A program made the translations under genes and the position numbers. Below the pieces are notes generated by a model that made no database searches, was not told where the DNA came from, and saw only the letters and a list, made by a program, of their open reading frames with translations. Source: Tragulus kanchil (Eukaryota; Chordata; Mammalia; Artiodactyla; Tragulidae). Taken from it: a stretch of DNA of 64,000 nucleotides. Every line of letters begins with the position of its first letter. Position 1 is the first letter of the stretch. The stretch spans positions 63,574,001 through 63,638,000 of the forward strand of contig JAIOJX010000002.1 in NCBI GenBank assembly GCA_022376925.1, written 5' to 3'. Below, one piece after another: positions 59,531 to 64,000 of this stretch.

Positions 59531-59786
59531 CAGAGGTCCCCAACCTCCAGGATCTAAAGCCTGATGATCTGAAGTGGGGCTGATGTAATAATAACAGAAA
59601 GAAAGTACACAATAAATGGAATGTGTTTGAATCATCCCCAAACTAGCCCTCTTTCCTGGTCCATGGAAAAATTATCTTCAAAATTTTAAAGTAAAATAAA
59701 AGTTTAAAAAAAGAAAAAAGAAAAGAAAGAGAAAAATTATCTTCCATGAAGCTGGTACCTGGGGCTAAAAAGTTTGTGGATCACTG
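59531..59786 (+). mobile_element. hAT-type nonautonomous DNA transposon fragment
   Basis: The left end 'cagaggtccccaacc' pairs with the complement of the right end ('cagtgatccacaaac'), giving diverged terminal inverted repeats of hAT type. Internal text 'aaagcctgatgatctgaagt' and 'ggtccatggaaaaattatct' matches a common mammalian hAT family whose name I do not state. It is interrupted at 59680-59730. Confidence 0.65.
59680..59730 (+). mobile_element. A-rich mini-insertion with target-site duplication
   Basis: A 51-base A-rich segment inside the hAT element, flanked by perfect 14-base repeats 'gaaaaattatcttc' (59666-59679 and 59731-59744). It looks like a severely 5'-truncated retroposed tail. 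Confidence 0.6.
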
Positions 59787-60113
59787 TTTTAAAGGATACA
59801 ACAGATATGTATTTCAGTCAAATGTGCCTCCTTTTCTTATCACAGTATTTAGAATCCCTGCCCTGCCAAGCATGAAGATGTCATGAGAAGGAACCCTTTA
59901 ATGTTAATTTTTCTTTCCGTCCTCTGAGCCCAGCTCCAGCCCTTCTAATTCTAAAAAGACTGAAACTTCCCACCTCCCAAGCTAAAATGTGCCTTCTCTT
60001 GGCATGTCACCCAACATAATGCTGTGACAAAAGTGAAGGCATGTCAACATCTCTTCACTTCATTCCCATAAATAAAAAGTTTTAGACTTTATCATTTTAA
60101 GATATGTAAAGCA
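59787..60113. other. Unclassified stretch
   Basis: About 330 bases with no recognised gene or repeat. Confidence 0.55.
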
Positions 60114-60262
60114 GGACTTCCCTGATGACTCAGTAGGAAGAGACCCCCTGGAGAAAGAAGCAATGTATGCCAGTATTCTTGCCTGGGAAATCTCATGGAC
60201 AGAGGAGTCTGGTGGGTAACAGTCCATGGGGTACAAGAGTGGACACAACTAAGAGACTAAAC
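60114..60262 (+). mobile_element. Bov-tA SINE with internal deletion
   Basis: 'aggacttccctgatgactca' leads straight to 'agaccccctggagaaagaag', so about 50 bases of the tRNA-like head, including the B box, are missing. It ends with 'tggacacaactaagagacta'. Confidence 0.85.
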
Positions 60263-60748
60263 TTAGCTAAGATGGAGGTATGTCTAGGATAGACGATACT
60301 AATAAGTCTTTAATAAGAAGCTTTCTTCTCTCTATGAATGTTTCTTTTTCTATAATGGAATTTTATCCCTATGTCTTGGTTGCGTGGCAGACACTATTGA
60401 ATGCCTCAGCAAGTGGATCCCCTCACCTCAGTCTTTCATAATGACAGATCTCTGTTGTGCTCTCCACATGACTTTGTGCTCATATAGGGGGTGTCAAATC
60501 CCCACCCTCAAAAGTATGGGTCTTGATTAGTCCAAGCAAATGAAACCGTGGTAATTCTAGTTCCCTTGCCAGTGACTGGCTTAGAATGAGTCACGGAGAG
60601 TGAGAAAAAAGGAGAAGATTTGAAAAGGAGCTAGGCTTTTTGAAAAAGAATTTTTGCTGTGAAGAGAAAAACAGTTCAGCCATCTTAAGACCATGGAAGA
60701 AGTGAAAGACGGCATGCCTGTGTTGTTTAGGATAAAACTGATTGAAGA
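60263..60748. other. Unclassified stretch
   Basis: About 485 bases with no recognised repeat. The right part belongs to duplication U. Confidence 0.55.
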
Positions 60749-61076
60749 GGGCTTCCCCTGGTGGTCCAGTGGGTAAGGACACCGCCTTGCAGTGCAAGGG
60801 GTGCCGGTTCGAGCCCTGGCCTGGGAAGATCCCACGTGCCGCGGAGCGGCTGGACTGATGTGTCCAACTACCGAGCCGGAGCTCTGGAGCGCATGCGCCC
60901 AGAGCCGGTGCTCTGCAATGACAGATGCCACCGCGATGGGAGGCCCACAGGAGCCAAAGAACAAAGACAAATGAAAATAGAGAAATGAAAGACCAATAGA
61001 AGTGGCCCGCCCGCTCCCTTCCCTCCCCAACCCAACCCCCGCCCAAAGTAAATAAATAAATAATTAAAAAAAAAAA
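60749..61076 (+). mobile_element. CHR-like SINE, long-tail type (copy U1)
   Basis: The best-preserved copy: head 'gggcttcccctggtggtcca', B box 'ggttcgagccc', body 'gatcccacgtgccgcggagc', 'gcgcatgcgcccagagccgg', extension 'caatagaagtggcccgcccg', a C-rich block, AAAT units and poly-A. Perfect target-site repeat 'aaaactgattgaaga' at 60734-60748 and 61077-61091. Open frames of about 150 codons across it are translations of the SINE. Confidence 0.96.
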
Positions 61077-61178
61077 AAAACTGATTGAAGATATTTAAGT
61101 AAGTTGCCCTACCTCAGACCTCCTTATTATATGGCATTAGAACTTTGTTTTATTTCTATGACTTTGAGTTAAGTGTGT

Positions 61179-61210
61179 TCTTTCTTTCTTTCTTTCTTTC
61201 TTTTTTTTTT
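61179..61210 (+). repeat. CTTT microsatellite (copy U1)
   Basis: About six 'cttt' units followed by a T-run and 'gcctgcag'. Repeated at about 62380-62412. Confidence 0.9.
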
Positions 61211-61949
61211 GCCTGCAGTCAAAGGCTTGTCAACTGTTATGGGGCCTATTGAATAGGGCAGAGTGAGGAAAAAAGATGAAAGAGCATTGATTTCCAGCTA
61301 CTGTGGGTGGGGTAAGTGGCTGAAAAGGACACATCATTCTGGGCTTCCTTCTGAGTATAGGAACCTGAAGAAATGAATCAAAGGAAGGTGATTGAGACCC
61401 CATATAGTCCAGTTTCTGCTCAGTATTCCATTAAAAAAAAAATCACAAATAAAATTCCAATGTTCCTTTGGCTTCTTAAAAAAAAAAAAGGTTTTTGGTG
61501 AGATGATTAGCATTTATCTAATTCACATCAAGAAAAATTTAAAGCCTCTATTTCTGTGACCTTAAACTTTGTGTTAAAATATCTATTCCTCCAAACCACC
61601 CCTCTTCCAAAGTTATGGATCCCTCACCTCAGTCCTTCATAATGACAGATCTCTGTTGTGCTCTCCACATGACTTTGTGCTCATATAGGGGGTGTCAAAT
61701 CCCCACCCTCAAAAGTATGGGTCTTGATTAGTCCAAGCAAATGAAACCGTGGTAATTCTAGTTCCCTTGCCAGTGACTGGCTTAGAATGAGTCACGGAGA
61801 GTGAGAAAAAAGGAGAAGATTTGAAAAGGAGCTAGGCTTTTTGAAAAAGAATTTTTGCTGTGAAGAGAAAAACAGTTCAGCCATCTTAAGACCATGGAAG
61901 AAGTGAAAGACGGCATGCCTGTGTTGTTTAGGATAAAACTGATTGAAGA

Positions 61950-62277
61950 GGGCTTCCCCTGGTGGTCCAGTGGGTAAGGACACCGCCTTGCAGTGCAAGG
62001 GGTGCCGGTTCGAGCCCTGGCCTGGGAAGATCCCACGTGCCGCGGAGCGGCTGGACTGATGTGTCCAACTACCGAGCCGGAGCTCTGGAGCGCATGCGCC
62101 CAGAGCCGGTGCTCTGCAATGACAGATGCCACCGCGATGGGAGGCCCACAGGAGCCAAAGAACAAAGACAAATGAAAATAGAGAAATGAAAGACCAATAG
62201 AAGTGGCCCGCCCGCTCCCTTCCCTCCCCAACCCAACCCCCGCCCAAAGTAAATAAATAAATAATTAAAAAAAAAAA
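61950..62277 (+). mobile_element. CHR-like SINE, long-tail type (copy U2)
   Basis: Second copy of 60749-61076, produced by duplication U, identical apart from the A-run. Confidence 0.96.
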
Positions 62278-62379
62278 AAAACTGATTGAAGATATTTAAG
62301 TAAGTTGCCCTACCTCAGACCTCCTTATTATATGGCATTAGAACTTTGTTTTATTTCTATGACTTTGAGTTAAGTGTGT

Positions 62380-62412
62380 TCTTTCTTTCTTTCTTTCTTT
62401 CTTTTTTTTTTT
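62380..62412 (+). repeat. CTTT microsatellite (copy U2)
   Basis: Second copy of 61179-61210, produced by duplication U; the trailing T-run is one base longer. Confidence 0.9.
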
Positions 62413-62818
62413 GCCTGCAGTCAAAGGCTTGTCAACTGTTATGGGGCCTATTGAATAGGGCAGAGTGAGGAAAAAAGATGAAAGAGCATTGATTTCCAGC
62501 TACTGTGGGTGGGGTAAGTGGCTGAAAAGGACACATCATTCTGGGCTTCCTTCTGAGTATAGGAACCTGAAGAAATGAATCAAAGGAAGGTGATTGAGAC
62601 CCCATATAGTCCAGTTTCTGCTCAGTATTCCATTAAAAAAAAAATCACAAATAAAATTCCAATGTTCCTTTGGCTTCTTAAAAAAAAAAAAAAGGTTTTT
62701 GGTGAGATGATTAGCATTTATCTAATTCACATCAAGAAAAATTTAAAGCCTCTATTTCTGTGACCTTAAACTTTGTGTTAAAAATATCTATTCCTCCAAA
62801 CCACTCTCTTCCAAAGTT

Positions 62819-63473
62819 AACTGCCAATCCACAGTTGCTCAAAACCACAGACTAAGCTCCTCCTAGTGCCTCCTTTTCTTTCCCCTTCTTTCACTTTCAT
62901 TCTTTCTTCCTGGCACCAGGGCAAGAATATTTGTCAGTTTTGGAGTGCAGTTCTCCATCCTGGGTTTTCCCAAGTCCATTTTCCTTTGTTTGTGCCAATT
63001 CTCTGGCACAAACCCCCAAGAACTTACACAGTCAGACTTCTCTGGGGCTAGGAGCACAACGCTGTGAACATTCACACCTCACTTATTACTATTTTTTGTT
63101 CTAAAAAATTCACAGCTCCAGATTAGGAAACTCTATAGGACAAATGACCTGGTTTCTTCAACAAATAAATTTCAAAGTGGCAGAAGGAGGGGAGAGATAA
63201 AGGGGAAATTTACAGATAGGCAAAGACTAAAGAAACATACTAACCAGTGATAATATATGAACCTTATCTGGATTTTCTTTCCACTCCCTCCCAAAGAAAT
63301 CTACTCATACTAATGACATTTATGGGATTTTAAAAATTAGAACACTGATTGGATATTTGATAATATTAAGACAACATTGTTAATTTTATTTGTAATAATG
63401 GTATTGCAATTTAAGGTATTAGCTTTTAGAGATTTCTACTAGAATATTTACAGATCCAATTGTATGGTCAGGG
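62819..63473. other. Unclassified stretch
   Basis: About 650 bases with no recognised gene or repeat. Small open frames on both strands at 62863-63075 overlap each other and have no coding features. Part recurs at the window end through duplication V. Confidence 0.55.
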
Positions 63474-63585
63474 GATTCCCAGGTAGCTCAGTGGTAAAGG
63501 ATCTGCTTGCCAAGCAGGAGATGGGGGTTTGATCCCTTGGTCAGGAATATCCCCTGGAGAAGGAAATGGCAACCCATGCCAGTAA
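63474..63585 (+). mobile_element. Bov-tA SINE, cut by joint
   Basis: 'gggattcccaggtagctcag', 'tatcccctggagaaggaaat', 'ggcaacccatgccagt', then an abrupt change to unrelated bases that end at the V joint (63612). The second half is missing because the contig appears to end here. Confidence 0.88.
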
Positions 63586-64000
63586 GGAACACTTGAAGGA
63601 GAAAATAAAAATTTCCAGCTACTGTGGGTGGGGTAAGTGGCTGAAAAGGACACATTCTGGGCTTCCTTCTGAGTATAGGAACCTGAAGAAATGAATCAAA
63701 GGAAGGTGATTGAGACCCCATATAGTCCAGTTTCTGCTCAGTATTCCATTAAAAAAAAAATCACAAATAAAATTCCAATGTTCCTTTGGCTTCTTAAAAA
63801 AAAAAAAAAGGTTTTTGGTGAGATGATTAGCATTTATCTAATTCACATCAAGAAAAATTTAAAGCCTCTATTTCTGTGACCTTAAACTTTGTGTTAAAAA
63901 TATCTATTCCTCCAAACCACTCTCTCTTCCAAAGTTAACTGCCAATCCACAGTTGCTCAAAACCACAGACTAAGCTCCTCCTAGTGCCTCCTTTTCTTTC

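Larger units (their letters stand above)
60416..62818 (+). repeat. Tandem duplication U (about 1.2 kb unit)
   Basis: Copy 1 is 60416-61614 and copy 2 is 61617-62818 (offset 1201). Both run from 'ggatcccctcacctcag' to 'ccaaagtta'. Differences: 'cagtctttc' versus 'cagtccttc', and homopolymer lengths. It is the longest unit in the window. Confidence 0.95.
62492..64000 (+). repeat. Tandem duplication V (offset about 1.12 kb, cut by window end)
   Basis: Copy 1 is 62492 to about 63582 and copy 2 starts at 63612 with 'atttccagctactgtgggtg' and runs off the window. The same text also occurs at 61289, so 62492-62818 is present three times. A 'cat' missing near 63653 and a longer A-run separate the copies. 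Confidence 0.94.

Noticed and set aside
60581..62247. Open frames of about 150 codons at several places (32.5, 33.6, 44.8, 47.4, 60.6, 61.8 kb) that look like one protein family sharing 'GPCGPP'/'GSCGPP' motifs
   Set aside because: They are translations of the CHR-like SINE read through its body and into flanking DNA. The apparent family resemblance is SINE homology, it occurs on both strands, and the frames change at the SINE edges.
394..64000. Segmental duplication mechanism or satellite-like amplification as the cause of the tandem pairs
   Set aside because: Each pair has a different sequence, copy number is always two (three only where pairs interlock), and several joints contain error-rich text. 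This favours assembly overlap.

Overview
Eukaryotic, non-coding DNA from a ruminant (Cetartiodactyla). The evidence is the repeat content: many tRNA-Glu-headed SINEs of the CHR and Bov-tA types, one BovB (RTE-clade) LINE fragment read on the minus strand, L1 pieces, and older mammalian repeats (MIR, an MLT1-like LTR, a hAT-type DNA element). The base composition is AT-rich. I find no convincing protein-coding exon, tRNA, rRNA or other functional RNA gene. The open frames in the window are chance frames or translations of SINEs and LINEs. The window reads as an intergenic or deep intronic stretch.

The dominant feature is a series of 22 direct tandem duplications, each about 1.07-1.20 kb long, of otherwise unrelated sequence. 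They start near 394, 2487, 5366, 7409, 11436, 13920, 18051, 22314, 25638, 27727, 29845, 32421, 34567, 36520, 38415, 42250, 44246, 51127, 53204, 56430, 60416 and 62492. The two copies of each pair are almost identical and abut directly or across short, often error-rich joints. Consecutive pairs interlock, so a few stretches occur three times. Different sequences, one uniform length and noisy joints point to unmerged overlaps between neighbouring contigs, not to biology. Removing one copy of each pair would leave roughly 39 kb of real sequence.

Layout. 1-9.7 kb: L1 3' UTR pieces, one short-tail CHR-like SINE, a Bov-tA, a MIR, duplications A-D. 9.7-20.4 kb: mostly unclassified sequence with a purine tract, an L1 3' end, a TG repeat, a MIR, duplications E-G. 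20.4-25.7 kb: dense SINE cluster (CHR-like of both tail types, CHR-1-like, Bov-tA), duplication H. 25.7-32.4 kb: Bov-tA, then an antisense L1 ORF2 fragment with a CHR-like SINE inside it, duplications I-K. 32.4-46.5 kb: CHR-like, Bov-tA and CHR-1-like SINEs, a CA repeat, duplications L-Q. 46.5-51.2 kb: the longest duplication-free stretch, with a BovB fragment split by a SINE. 51.2-64 kb: an MLT1-like LTR split by a Bov-tA, a hAT-type element, a long-tail CHR-like SINE, duplications R-V.

The biologically most interesting signal is the CHR-like SINE family. It is related to CHR-2 through its body but has two different 3' ends, a long GC-rich one and a short AT-rich one. Its copies look younger than the Bov-tA copies here. 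With the scarcity of BovB and the absence of BOV-A2-type repeats, this suggests a ruminant outside the usual cattle/sheep pattern, perhaps an early-branching lineage such as the chevrotains. That assignment is inference.
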